13,682 nt of DNA from NCBI GenBank assembly GCA_003258725.1, contig QHMG01000021.1, positions 1 to 13,682 of the forward strand, given 5' to 3'. The number at the start of each line of letters is the position of its first letter. Position 1 is the first letter of the stretch. Below, in pieces: positions 1-5,170 of this stretch. The stretch is from Candidatus Melainabacteria bacterium. Its GTDB lineage: Bacteria; Cyanobacteriota; Vampirovibrionia; Gastranaerophilales; Gastranaerophilaceae. The notes under the pieces are model-generated. The model did no database searches and had not been told where the DNA came from. It was given only the letters and a program-made list of their open reading frames with translations. A program made the translations under genes and the position numbers.

Positions 1-12
1 ACCTTGCCGCAT
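1..12 (-). CDS. Start of an unidentified gene leaving the window (partial)
   Basis: Only four codons (ATG CGG CAA GGT, M-R-Q-G) are inside the window, so the product cannot be named. The start is supported by an AAGGAG ribosome-binding site at 22-27, nine bases before the ATG, and by a near-perfect sigma-70 promoter at 45-73. The call rests on this promoter, RBS and ATG geometry and not on protein similarity. Confidence 0.55.
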
Positions 13-44
13 ATTTATTAACTCCTTGTATAATACTGAATCTA

Positions 45-73
45 ATTATATTCCTTAACCCTTTATTTGTCAA
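45..73 (-). promoter_or_regulatory. Consensus sigma-70 promoter for the leftmost gene
   Basis: On the minus strand, TTGACA (73-68) is followed by a 17-base spacer and TATAAT (50-45): a 6/6 and 6/6 match to the consensus with ideal spacing. Transcription should begin near position 38, leaving a leader of about 26 bases before the ATG at 12. The -35 box lies inside the inverted repeat TGTCA-AGC-TGACA (68-80), which could act as an operator. A promoter this strong suggests a highly expressed or tightly repressed gene. Confidence 0.8.
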
Positions 74-218
74 GCTGACATTTTCAATACGAGAAATAAA
101 GAATTCTCATTTCACCTGACACATTTTCTCAAACTGCATATAATTAGAAGCCACGCTTCGCTCGCTATGATAATACAGTACTTCCGACCAAAACGGACTT
201 TAAAACCCATTAATTTTG

Positions 219-354
219 TGTCGGACAAATAATTTTAAAAATATATTTTAAATTTTTAATTTGTCTGACATTTAGTTTTAAAAATTTTTCCTTAAATTAA
301 ATGCAAATTTGAAATTTTTAATTTTAAGTGTCAGACATTTTAATTTTAAGTGTC
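219..354. repeat. Cluster of TGTC-N-GACA palindromes and a 17-bp direct repeat in a gene-free stretch
   Basis: The nine-base palindrome TGTC-N-GACA occurs at 219-227 (N=G), 262-270 (N=T) and 329-337 (N=A), with a further TGTC half at 351-354. The 17-mer TTTTAATTTTAAGTGTC is exactly repeated at 316-332 and 338-354, a 22-base period. The spacings between motif copies (43, 67 and 22) are close to multiples of 22. The sequence between copies is almost pure A/T. A related inverted repeat, TGTCA-AGC-TGACA, lies at 68-80. No credible coding frame spans this region. It could be a multi-site operator array or a decayed repeat family, and the sequence does not say which. Confidence 0.5.
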
Positions 355-420
355 TAGTTATAGACTCCGCCTGCGAAAATTGATAATTTTCGTAGGAAGG
401 AGGAAGTCGAACCCATTGGG
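352..420. repeat. Tandem hairpins with a tRNA-Ser-tail-like segment
   Basis: Three foldable units lie side by side. GTCTA-GTTA-TAGAC spans 352-365. A 12-bp stem with one G-U pair and a GAT loop spans 370-396 (CCTGCGAAAATT / AATTTTCGTAGG). ACCC-ATT-GGGT lies at 411-420. At 399-415 the plus strand reads GGAGGAAG-TCGAACCCA, which equals the 3' end of the adjacent tRNA-Ser (483-490 and 500-508) with nine bases missing between the halves. It may be a tRNA-derived remnant, an integration scar or a structured RNA. No protein is supported here. Together with 219-354, this accounts for the gene-free stretch from 74 to 450. Confidence 0.45.
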
Positions 421-450
421 TGAGAAGTCCACCTCTAAAACGACGGCAAC

Positions 451-480
451 AAAAAAGCCTCAACTTGCGTTGAGGCTTAA
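451..480 (-). terminator. Rho-independent terminator after tRNA-Ser
   Basis: A perfect 9-bp stem, AAGCCTCAA (455-463) with TTGAGGCTT (470-478), encloses a six-base loop. On the minus strand it is followed by a run of T (complement of A451-456). It begins two bases after the CCA end of the tRNA gene, so it ends that transcript. Confidence 0.85.
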
Positions 481-481
481 A

Positions 482-572
482 TGGAGGAAGAGGTGGGATT
501 CGAACCCACGGTACGCTCGTCACGTACGACGGTTTTCAAGACCGCTCCGATCAACCACTCTGGCACTCTTCC
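482..572 (-). tRNA. tRNA-Ser(UGA), CCA encoded
   Basis: On the minus strand the gene folds as a class II tRNA. The 7-bp acceptor stem is GGAAGAG (572-566) paired with CTCTTCC (492-486). The D arm contains TGGTTGA. The anticodon loop is CTTGAAA with anticodon TGA (538-536). A long variable arm has the stem GTACG/CGTAC, and the T arm is GTGGG-TTCGAAT-CCCAC. The 3' CCA is encoded (484-482). The tRNA decodes UCA and other UCN serine codons. One oddity is that the discriminator base (position 485) reads U73, whereas bacterial tRNA-Ser normally carries G73. The gene has its own promoter at 600-628 and a terminator at 451-480. Confidence 0.96.
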
Positions 573-599
573 AGAAAAGTTTCTTCCTTCGGTAAGATT

Positions 600-628
600 A
601 TTCTATAATAAAAAACTTTTTTTTGCAA
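600..628 (-). promoter_or_regulatory. Promoter of tRNA-Ser
   Basis: On the minus strand, TTGCAA (628-623), a 17-base spacer and TAGAAT (605-600) form a sigma-70-type promoter. The predicted start, near 593, gives about 20 bases of leader before the mature tRNA 5' end at 572. The promoter sits inside the presumed terminator hairpin of atpC. Confidence 0.65.
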
Positions 629-638
629 GAAGTTTTTT
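610..638 (-). terminator. Probable terminator of the atpD-atpC transcript
   Basis: AAAAAACTT (610-618) and AAGTTTTTT (630-638) form a 9-bp, A/T-rich stem that overlaps the atpC stop codon (637-639). On the minus strand the descending arm ends in T residues. The stem is weak thermodynamically and the same bases form the tRNA promoter, so read-through into tRNA-Ser is possible. Confidence 0.45.
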
Positions 639-1035
639 AACTTTTATTTTTCATTGCTGCTTTTAGACGAGCCATTGCTCTTGCTAAGGCAGCTTCTGCA
701 CGTTTTGCATCTATTTGAGCGGTTACCTCAGCTAATCTTGCTTGCGCTCTTGCTTTTGCTTGTTCAGCTCTAGCAACGTCAATATCTTCGCCAAATTCAC
801 CAGCATTTGCTAAAATAATAGCTTGTCCGTCTTTTAATTGGAAAATTCCGCCCATTGTTGTAAATAACTTTACATCATTGTCTTTCACAATTTTTGTAAT
901 TCCAATGCCTAGCGAAGCCATGATTGGTTCATGACCTTCTAATACACCAAATTCTCCGTCAATGCCCTTTAAATAAATTTCATTAACGTCTTCGTCAAAA
1001 ACTGTATTTTCATGTGTGATTATTTTTAAATGCAT
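637..1035 (-). CDS. atpC: ATP synthase F1 subunit epsilon
   Basis: This is the 132-residue epsilon subunit of the F1Fo ATP synthase. It sits on the central stalk, couples rotation to the c-ring, and its C-terminal helices can inhibit ATP hydrolysis. The N-terminal beta-sandwich is recognisable from MHLKIITHENTVFDEDVNEIYLKGIDGEFGVLEGHEP and MGGIFQLKDGQAIILANAGE, at about residues 1-85. The Ala/Arg-rich remainder (about 88-130) matches the helical hairpin. Length is normal for the family. It starts 24 bases after the atpD stop, with a weak GAAAGG site about 13 bases before the ATG, so it is probably translated from the atpD message. It is called atpE in cyanobacterial nomenclature. Confidence 0.95.
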   Translation of the reverse strand: MHLKIITHENTVFDEDVNEIYLKGIDGEFGVLEGHEPIMASLGIGITKIVKDNDVKLFTTMGGIFQLKDGQAIILANAGEFGEDIDVARAEQAKARAQARLAEVTAQIDAKRAEAALARAMARLKAAMKNKS

Positions 1036-1059
1036 GATTTTTATTTAACCTTTCGGAAA

Positions 1060-2466
1060 TTATTGTAAAGTTTTAGCCTTTTCAACAGCTTCTTCAATTG
1101 TACCAACCATATAAAATGCTTGTTCAGGTAAATCATCATGTTTACCTTCAATAATTTCTTTAAAGCCTTTGATTGTATCTTCAATCTTAACGTATTTACC
1201 TTCAATACCTGAGAATTGCTCAGCAACAAAGAATGGTTGAGACAAGAATCTTTGAATTTTTCTTGCTCTGTTTACAGTTTCTTTATCTTCTTCAGATAAT
1301 TCATCCATACCAAGAATTGCGATAATATCTTGTAATTCTTTATATTTTTGTAAGATTTCTAATACTTTTCTTGTTGTGTCATAGTGTTCTTCACCGATTA
1401 CGTTAGGGTCTAATACACGAGAGTTAGAAGCTAACGGATCAACTGCAGGATAAATACCCAATGATGCAATTTGTCTTGATAATACAGTTGATGCATCTAA
1501 GTGAGAGAATGTAGTTGCTGGAGCTGGGTCAGTCAAGTCATCAGCAGGAACGTAAATGGCTTGAACAGAAGTAATAGAACCATCTTTTGTTGATGTAATA
1601 CGTTCTTGCAAGTCACCCATTTCATTTGCAAGTGTTGGTTGATAACCTACCGCTGATGGCATACGTCCTAATAAAGCTGATACTTCTGAACCCGCTTGAG
1701 TAAATCTGAAGATATTATCAATAAATAACAATACGTCTTGCTTAGAAAAATCTCTAAAATATTCTGCGGCAGTAAGAGCTGACAAACCAACTCTCATACG
1801 AGCTCCTGGTGGTTCATTCATTTGACCATAAATCAAACCTACTTTATCAAGTACACCTGACTCTTTAAATTCGTTCCAAAGGTCATTACCTTCACGAGTT
1901 CTTTCACCTACTCCGCCGAATACAGACACACCGTTATGAGCCATTGCAATATTGTGAATTAATTCTTGAATTAAAACAGTTTTACCTACACCAGCACCAC
2001 CAAATAAACCAATTTTACCACCTTTTTGGTAAGGTTGTAACAAGTCAATTGCTTTGATACCTGTTTCTAAAACTTCAATATTTGTATTTTGGTCAACCAA
2101 TTTTGGAGCTTCTCTGTGAATTGGTAGATAATCTTCGGTTTTGATTTCACCTTGTTCATCAACAGGTTCGCCAACTACGTTCATAATTCTACCTAAAATT
2201 GGATTACCTACTGGAATTTTAATAGGTTCACCTGTGCTTTCAACCTTCATGCCTCTTTTTAGACCATCAGTTGAAGCCATTGCAACTGTTCTTACTCTGT
2301 TTGAACCCAACATTTGTTGAACTTCGGCAACCACGTAAGAACCGTCGTTTTTATATATTTTTAAAGCATCATAAATGTTAGGTAATTCACCTTGCTGAAA
2401 TTCAACGTCAATTACCGGCCCGATGATTTGGGTAATTAAACCTTCATTTTTAGCCAAAACTTCCAT
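1060..2466 (-). CDS. atpD: ATP synthase F1 subunit beta
   Basis: This is the catalytic beta subunit of F1Fo ATP synthase, which makes ATP at the alpha/beta interface on the cytoplasmic side of the membrane. With the start chosen here it has 468 residues, normal for the family. Visible motifs are the P-loop GGAGVGKT (156-163), GERTREG with the catalytic glutamate (187-193), Walker B LLFIDNIFR (246-254), ALLGRMPSAVGYQP (264-277) and DELSEED (388-394). An in-frame ATG at 2484 would add MSKGVK, but those codons themselves contain the AAAGGAGT ribosome-binding site, so the ATG at 2466 is preferred. Only atpC follows it, and a kinase lies divergently upstream. The other F1Fo genes must be elsewhere, as in cyanobacteria, where the pair is named atpB-atpE. 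Confidence 0.97.
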   Translation of the reverse strand: MEVLAKNEGLITQIIGPVIDVEFQQGELPNIYDALKIYKNDGSYVVAEVQQMLGSNRVRTVAMASTDGLKRGMKVESTGEPIKIPVGNPILGRIMNVVGEPVDEQGEIKTEDYLPIHREAPKLVDQNTNIEVLETGIKAIDLLQPYQKGGKIGLFGGAGVGKTVLIQELIHNIAMAHNGVSVFGGVGERTREGNDLWNEFKESGVLDKVGLIYGQMNEPPGARMRVGLSALTAAEYFRDFSKQDVLLFIDNIFRFTQAGSEVSALLGRMPSAVGYQPTLANEMGDLQERITSTKDGSITSVQAIYVPADDLTDPAPATTFSHLDASTVLSRQIASLGIYPAVDPLASNSRVLDPNVIGEEHYDTTRKVLEILQKYKELQDIIAILGMDELSEEDKETVNRARKIQRFLSQPFFVAEQFSGIEGKYVKIEDTIKGFKEIIEGKHDDLPEQAFYMVGTIEEAVEKAKTLQ

Positions 2467-2470
2467 TTTT

Positions 2471-2478
2471 ACTCCTTT
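2471..2478 (-). promoter_or_regulatory. Ribosome-binding site that fixes the atpD start
   Basis: AAAGGAGT on the minus strand lies about five bases upstream of the ATG at 2466. No comparable site precedes the upstream in-frame ATG at 2484. This favours the shorter beta subunit. Confidence 0.8.
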
Positions 2479-2488
2479 ACTCATTTAC

Positions 2489-2517
2489 ATTATAGTCATA
2501 CTACACCAAAGACAAAA
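2489..2517 (-). promoter_or_regulatory. Probable promoter of atpD-atpC
   Basis: A perfect TATAAT -10 box lies at 2494-2489 on the minus strand. The region 16-17 bases upstream is TTTTGTC-like, a poor -35 box. The predicted start, near 2483, would give a leader of only about 17 bases that contains the AAAGGAGT site. It would also place the ATG at 2484 at or before the transcript start, which agrees with the start chosen for atpD. Confidence 0.5.
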
Positions 2518-2623
2518 ATATTTCAAACTCATTAAGATTTTGTAAAAAAATACTAGCAATTTTTTTTTCTTTGTTTTAGAATTGAAAAAAGTATTTTTAA
2601 ACAGAAAAATATTAGTTGGACGT

Positions 2624-3484
2624 ATGATATACCCTTTATTGACAAAAGAATTAACTTCTTCGGATAAGTTATTAAAACCAGACTTATCACAAAAGAGTGG
2701 CAGGGAACTTCTTGCGTTTTACCTTCAAACGAAAATCAAGCAGTTGATTTCTTTTGATAAAAAATACGAAAGACCTGTGATTATAGAAGTACGCCCAAAC
2801 TTCATATCAAATTTTGCAAAGCGCTTGATCAACACACCTGACAAGCGCCTTTTAATTGGCATAACTGGTGCATCTGCTTCTGGTAAATCTACAATTTGTG
2901 CGCAAATTCAACGAATTACACAAGATTTAAAAATGCCCGTATCTATTTTAAGTACTGATAATTATTTTAAAGATATTTCCGTTTTAATCAATAAATTTGG
3001 CTCGTTTGATAACCTTAGAGATAGTGGCTATGACATTGACTCTCCTGACGGTTTTCAGCTTGACATTTTGTATGATGACTTAGAAAACTTGTCACTAGGC
3101 AACGACATCATGTCACCAAAATATTTACCTAACGGAACTGGGGTATCTGTACCAAAAGCCGTACCTGTAAAAGCGGAAAAGATTACAATCATTGAGGGAA
3201 CAGCAACATTATTTGAAGGTATTAAAGATATCTTTGATATAAAAATTTATGTAGAAGCTCAAGATGAATTGCGCAAAAAGCGCTTTATGCAAAGAGCATC
3301 CTCAGAAAGAAACCAAGACCCCGAAAATGCGTTAAAACATTGGAACTACTTGATTACAACCGGTGAAAAATACATTTTACCAACAAGAAAAGAAGCTGAT
3401 ATCGTAATTAACGGCGATGCTGATTTAGAATATATTTCACAAATTATAGAATACTTGCACGTCATTACAAATTCATTCCAATAA
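2624..3484 (+). CDS. Uridine kinase / phosphoribulokinase-family P-loop kinase
   Basis: This is a 286-residue kinase of the Udk/PRK family, which phosphorylates a sugar hydroxyl of a nucleoside or small metabolite using ATP. Walker A is GASASGKST (about residues 82-90). DNYF (112-115) corresponds to the Udk DNYY motif, YDIDSPDGF to YDHPDAF, and IIEGTATLFEG to the IILEG Walker-B-like strand. An Arg/Lys-rich lid (RKKRFMQR) follows. About 80 residues precede the kinase domain, unlike compact Udk (about 210 residues), so the substrate is not certain. The ATG at 2624 was chosen. An in-frame TTG at 2582 would add 14 residues but has no visible RBS, and even the ATG has only a weak one. The gene is divergent from atpD and convergent with the pseudopilin gene. 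Confidence 0.75.
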   Translation: MIYPLLTKELTSSDKLLKPDLSQKSGRELLAFYLQTKIKQLISFDKKYERPVIIEVRPNFISNFAKRLINTPDKRLLIGITGASASGKSTICAQIQRITQDLKMPVSILSTDNYFKDISVLINKFGSFDNLRDSGYDIDSPDGFQLDILYDDLENLSLGNDIMSPKYLPNGTGVSVPKAVPVKAEKITIIEGTATLFEGIKDIFDIKIYVEAQDELRKKRFMQRASSERNQDPENALKHWNYLITTGEKYILPTRKEADIVINGDADLEYISQIIEYLHVITNSFQ

Positions 3485-3502
3485 ATATTTTTGCCAAACA
3501 AG

Positions 3503-3545
3503 TTCAGAATCTCTTGTTTTTGAGACCCTGAAATAAATTTAGGGT
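3503..3545. repeat. REP-like palindrome between convergent genes; possible terminator
   Basis: Two alternative hairpins share sequence here. One is TTCAG-AA-TCTC (3503-3513) with GAGA-CC-CTGAA (3522-3532). The other is ACCCT-G-AAAT (3525-3534) with ATTT-AGGGT (3537-3545), followed by GACA. The GAGACCCTGAAATAAATTTAGGGTGACA pattern resembles dispersed REP-type palindromes (CCTGAAnnnnnTTCAGG) recalled from other bacterial genomes. It fills most of the 84-base gap between the kinase and the pseudopilin gene, both of which point into it, so it may also end both transcripts. No second copy is present in this window. Confidence 0.5.
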
Positions 3546-3568
3546 GACATATGATTGAGAATATATCC

Positions 3569-4321
3569 TTACTTACAAGAGGTATTTGTCGTGTAATTTA
3601 AGACTTTGCCGTTAGGACATTTGCCAGAAGTATCAGCCTTTAGGTAATCCAAGTTGCCATTGTTTACAACCCATTCAGTACATAATCCTGATTGAAAACA
3701 ATTATTTAATGCTTCTATTGGTGCGACACCTAAATCAGGTCTTAATTCTGTTGGTGAAGAATTTCTTACAATAGTAAAAGAAAAAATGTCTTTGCCTAGC
3801 ATAGATGCTCCTTTATTAGGTCCGTCTATATCAAACAAAAATAGCCAATCACCTGTTCCATACACCGCAGATATAGATAATGACATACCATCTGCAAGTA
3901 TAACTTTGTATCCCAAATCAGCAGAATCACCTGCTATTAGTGAAAAAATTGGAACATAGTTACTTGTTTTGTCGTAAAAATTTTTACCAATACAACCTTG
4001 ATTTTTATTTGTACCACATGTTTTTGATATTTTCATAAATTCTGTTATACGCTCACCCATGCGATTAAACATATCTACGTCATTTGAAGCTAATTGTACC
4101 CAATCATTAAGAGGACCATAAACCGCTTCTGCACGTCCCACTGCATCATTAATATTTGAATAAGCCTTCATAACTTTAGCAACTTTTTCTTTATCTGCTG
4201 TTGATGAATTCAAATTTGGAATGGTAAGCGCTGCAACCACACCAATAATACCCATTACAATTAGTGTTTCTGCAAGAGTAAAGGCAGCAAAACATTTAAA
4301 TTTATCTAAAAATTTAGCCAT
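3569..4321 (-). CDS. Type IV pilin-like / type II secretion pseudopilin-like protein
   Basis: This 250-residue exported protein has a prepilin leader. A short basic segment (MAKFLDKFKCFAA) is followed by FTLAETLIVMGIIGVVAALTIPNL. Cleavage is expected after Ala13, making Phe14 position +1 and Glu18 the conserved +5 glutamate. The hydrophobic helix spans about 14-36. The body contains the block LFLFDIDGPNKGASMLGKDIFSF, seen in many such pseudopilins, and four cysteines in the last third (NNCFQSGLC, GKC, SCK) that may form disulfides. The usual Gly at -1 is replaced by Ala. GGAGG lies four bases before the ATG. A gene for a small EF-hand-like protein lies 50 bases upstream on the same strand. 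The actual role (pilus, secretion or uptake) cannot be told from sequence. Confidence 0.8.
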   Translation of the reverse strand: MAKFLDKFKCFAAFTLAETLIVMGIIGVVAALTIPNLNSSTADKEKVAKVMKAYSNINDAVGRAEAVYGPLNDWVQLASNDVDMFNRMGERITEFMKISKTCGTNKNQGCIGKNFYDKTSNYVPIFSLIAGDSADLGYKVILADGMSLSISAVYGTGDWLFLFDIDGPNKGASMLGKDIFSFTIVRNSSPTELRPDLGVAPIEALNNCFQSGLCTEWVVNNGNLDYLKADTSGKCPNGKVLNYTTNTSCK

Positions 4322-4371
4322 AAAACCTCCATGTATCTTAACTAAAACTATCTTACTTTTAGTATTACAAC

Positions 4372-4800
4372 TTAAACTGAAATTGTAAAATTATTAATTT
4401 TTTTACTTATTAAATTTTGGTAAGAATATGCACTTAGTGCTTTAGAGTATTGCAAATTACGTTGAGCATCATAATATCCGCTCATTCCAACCTTTTCGTA
4501 ATCGCTTTTTGTCATTTGTGACAAACTTTTTACTTGTGAATTACTGCCTTTATCTCTTAATGATTGCGCAGTTTGTTCTGCGTAATAGCGTAGCTTTTCG
4601 CTAATGGTAATCTCATCATCTCTGTTGTAATCCATCTCTTCTTTATACTGAGAATCACCTTTTTTAATAACGCCACCGCCTGATTTTTGCGCATCTTTAA
4701 TCATCTCTTGTGCAGTATTTTTTACAAGAGAAACCGTTGATTTCATATTCAATAAGTTGTTAATTGCGCCATTATTAAGCGATGTAGATGACATATCCAT
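4372..4800 (-). CDS. Hypothetical 142-residue protein with an EF-hand-like calcium loop
   Basis: The family is not recognised. The protein is polar, lacks a signal peptide or membrane segment, and is predicted mostly helical. Residues 57-68 read DYNRDDEITISE, with D1, N3, D5, I8 and E12 in the spacing of a canonical 12-residue EF-hand/dockerin calcium loop (the usual Gly at 6 is Asp). Only one loop is visible. The C-terminal part (YYDAQRNLQYSKALSAYSYQNLISKK) is Tyr/Gln/Ser-rich. It sits 50 bases upstream of the pseudopilin gene on the same strand and could be co-transcribed. No strong Shine-Dalgarno precedes the ATG at 4800, and a second ATG two codons in is equally possible. A TATAAT -10 (4841-4836) lies upstream. 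Confidence 0.7.
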   Translation of the reverse strand: MDMSSTSLNNGAINNLLNMKSTVSLVKNTAQEMIKDAQKSGGGVIKKGDSQYKEEMDYNRDDEITISEKLRYYAEQTAQSLRDKGSNSQVKSLSQMTKSDYEKVGMSGYYDAQRNLQYSKALSAYSYQNLISKKINNFTISV

Positions 4801-4835
4801 ATTTTTATACTACCACAATTCACCTTTATTTATTC

Positions 4836-4856
4836 ATTATAAAATGTATTTTATAA
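4836..4856 (-). promoter_or_regulatory. -10 box embedded in a 9-bp inverted repeat, upstream of the EF-hand-like gene
   Basis: TTATAAAAT (4837-4845) and ATTTTATAA (4848-4856) form a perfect inverted repeat with a two-base centre. Its left arm contains the minus-strand TATAAT (4841-4836). No good -35 is visible. A dimeric regulator bound here would cover the -10 element. In so A/T-rich a region, chance is a real alternative. Confidence 0.4.
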
Positions 4857-4890
4857 GATATATTAAGTAACAAATTCCTACAAATAGTCG

Positions 4891-4904
4891 AGGGTCTAGA
4901 CCTT
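4891..4904. promoter_or_regulatory. GGTCTAGACC palindrome in a divergent intergenic region
   Basis: GGTCTAGACC (4893-4902) is a perfect 10-bp palindrome. It extends by one G-T and one A-T pair to 4891-4904. It lies between the divergent EF-hand-like gene and the 54-codon ORF and is unusually G/C-rich for its surroundings. It is a candidate operator, with no recognised cognate regulator. Confidence 0.35.
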
Positions 4905-4952
4905 CTTTATTCACCTTTTGGTTGATGTTTAAATTCAAATAATCTGGTTTAA

Positions 4953-4958
4953 TATAAT
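4953..4958 (+). promoter_or_regulatory. -10 box upstream of the 54-codon ORF and cyclase
   Basis: TATAAT lies 20 bases upstream of the ATG at 4979. The best -35 candidate, TTTAAA at 4928-4933, has a 19-base spacer, so the promoter is imperfect. The predicted start near 4965 leaves room for the AGAGAGGA ribosome-binding site. Confidence 0.45.
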
Positions 4959-4978
4959 CACAGAAGAGAGAGGAATTT

Positions 4979-5143
4979 ATGAATATTCACGAAGAATGTA
5001 TGATTAATTATTTACAAAAACCAGATGAGTTGTCACACACAACAGATGTTCTAAGATTGAACAATGCTTTACTAGCAAAAAAAATGAAAAATAAATTATT
5101 TCTTGCAAAAAACATCAATGTCAACTATACTGATATAAAATAA
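4979..5143 (+). CDS. Small 54-residue protein upstream of the diguanylate cyclase
   Basis: The ORF begins MNIHEECMINYLQKPDEL and ends NINVNYTDIK. It runs from ATG (4979) to TAA (5141-5143). A purine-rich AGAGAGGA ribosome-binding site ends at 4974, and TATAAT lies at 4953. The product has no signal peptide or membrane segment and looks helical, with a Lys-rich central part (LLAKKMKNKLFLAKN). It ends 27 bases before the cyclase ATG on the same strand with no terminator between, so the two are probably one transcription unit. No family is recognised. It could be a small regulator or a leader ORF that couples translation to the cyclase. Confidence 0.6.
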   Translation: MNIHEECMINYLQKPDELSHTTDVLRLNNALLAKKMKNKLFLAKNINVNYTDIK

Positions 5144-5170
5144 TTATATTAGTTAATTGACGAGGAAATA

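Noticed and set aside
365..450. Integron attC site or CRISPR-like structure
   Set aside because: The hairpin lacks paired RYYYAAC/GTTRRRY core sites, there is no integrase or cassette gene nearby, and no repeat-spacer periodicity is present anywhere in the window.
278..666. Open frames across the tRNA-Ser region on both strands, with peptides such as VGFEPTV, WDSNPRY and WVRIPPLPP
   Set aside because: These are well-known false proteins produced by translating tRNA-Ser genes. They cover a perfectly folding tRNA, its terminator and the hairpin region.
2467..2484. Upstream ATG for atpD adding MSKGVK
   Set aside because: The added codons are the Shine-Dalgarno sequence of the ATG at 2466, and no RBS precedes 2484.
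2582..2623. TTG start adding 14 residues to the Udk-family kinase
   Set aside because: There is no Shine-Dalgarno before it and TAGAAT at 2577-2582 could be a -10 box, so ATG 2624 is preferred. The evidence is weak either way.
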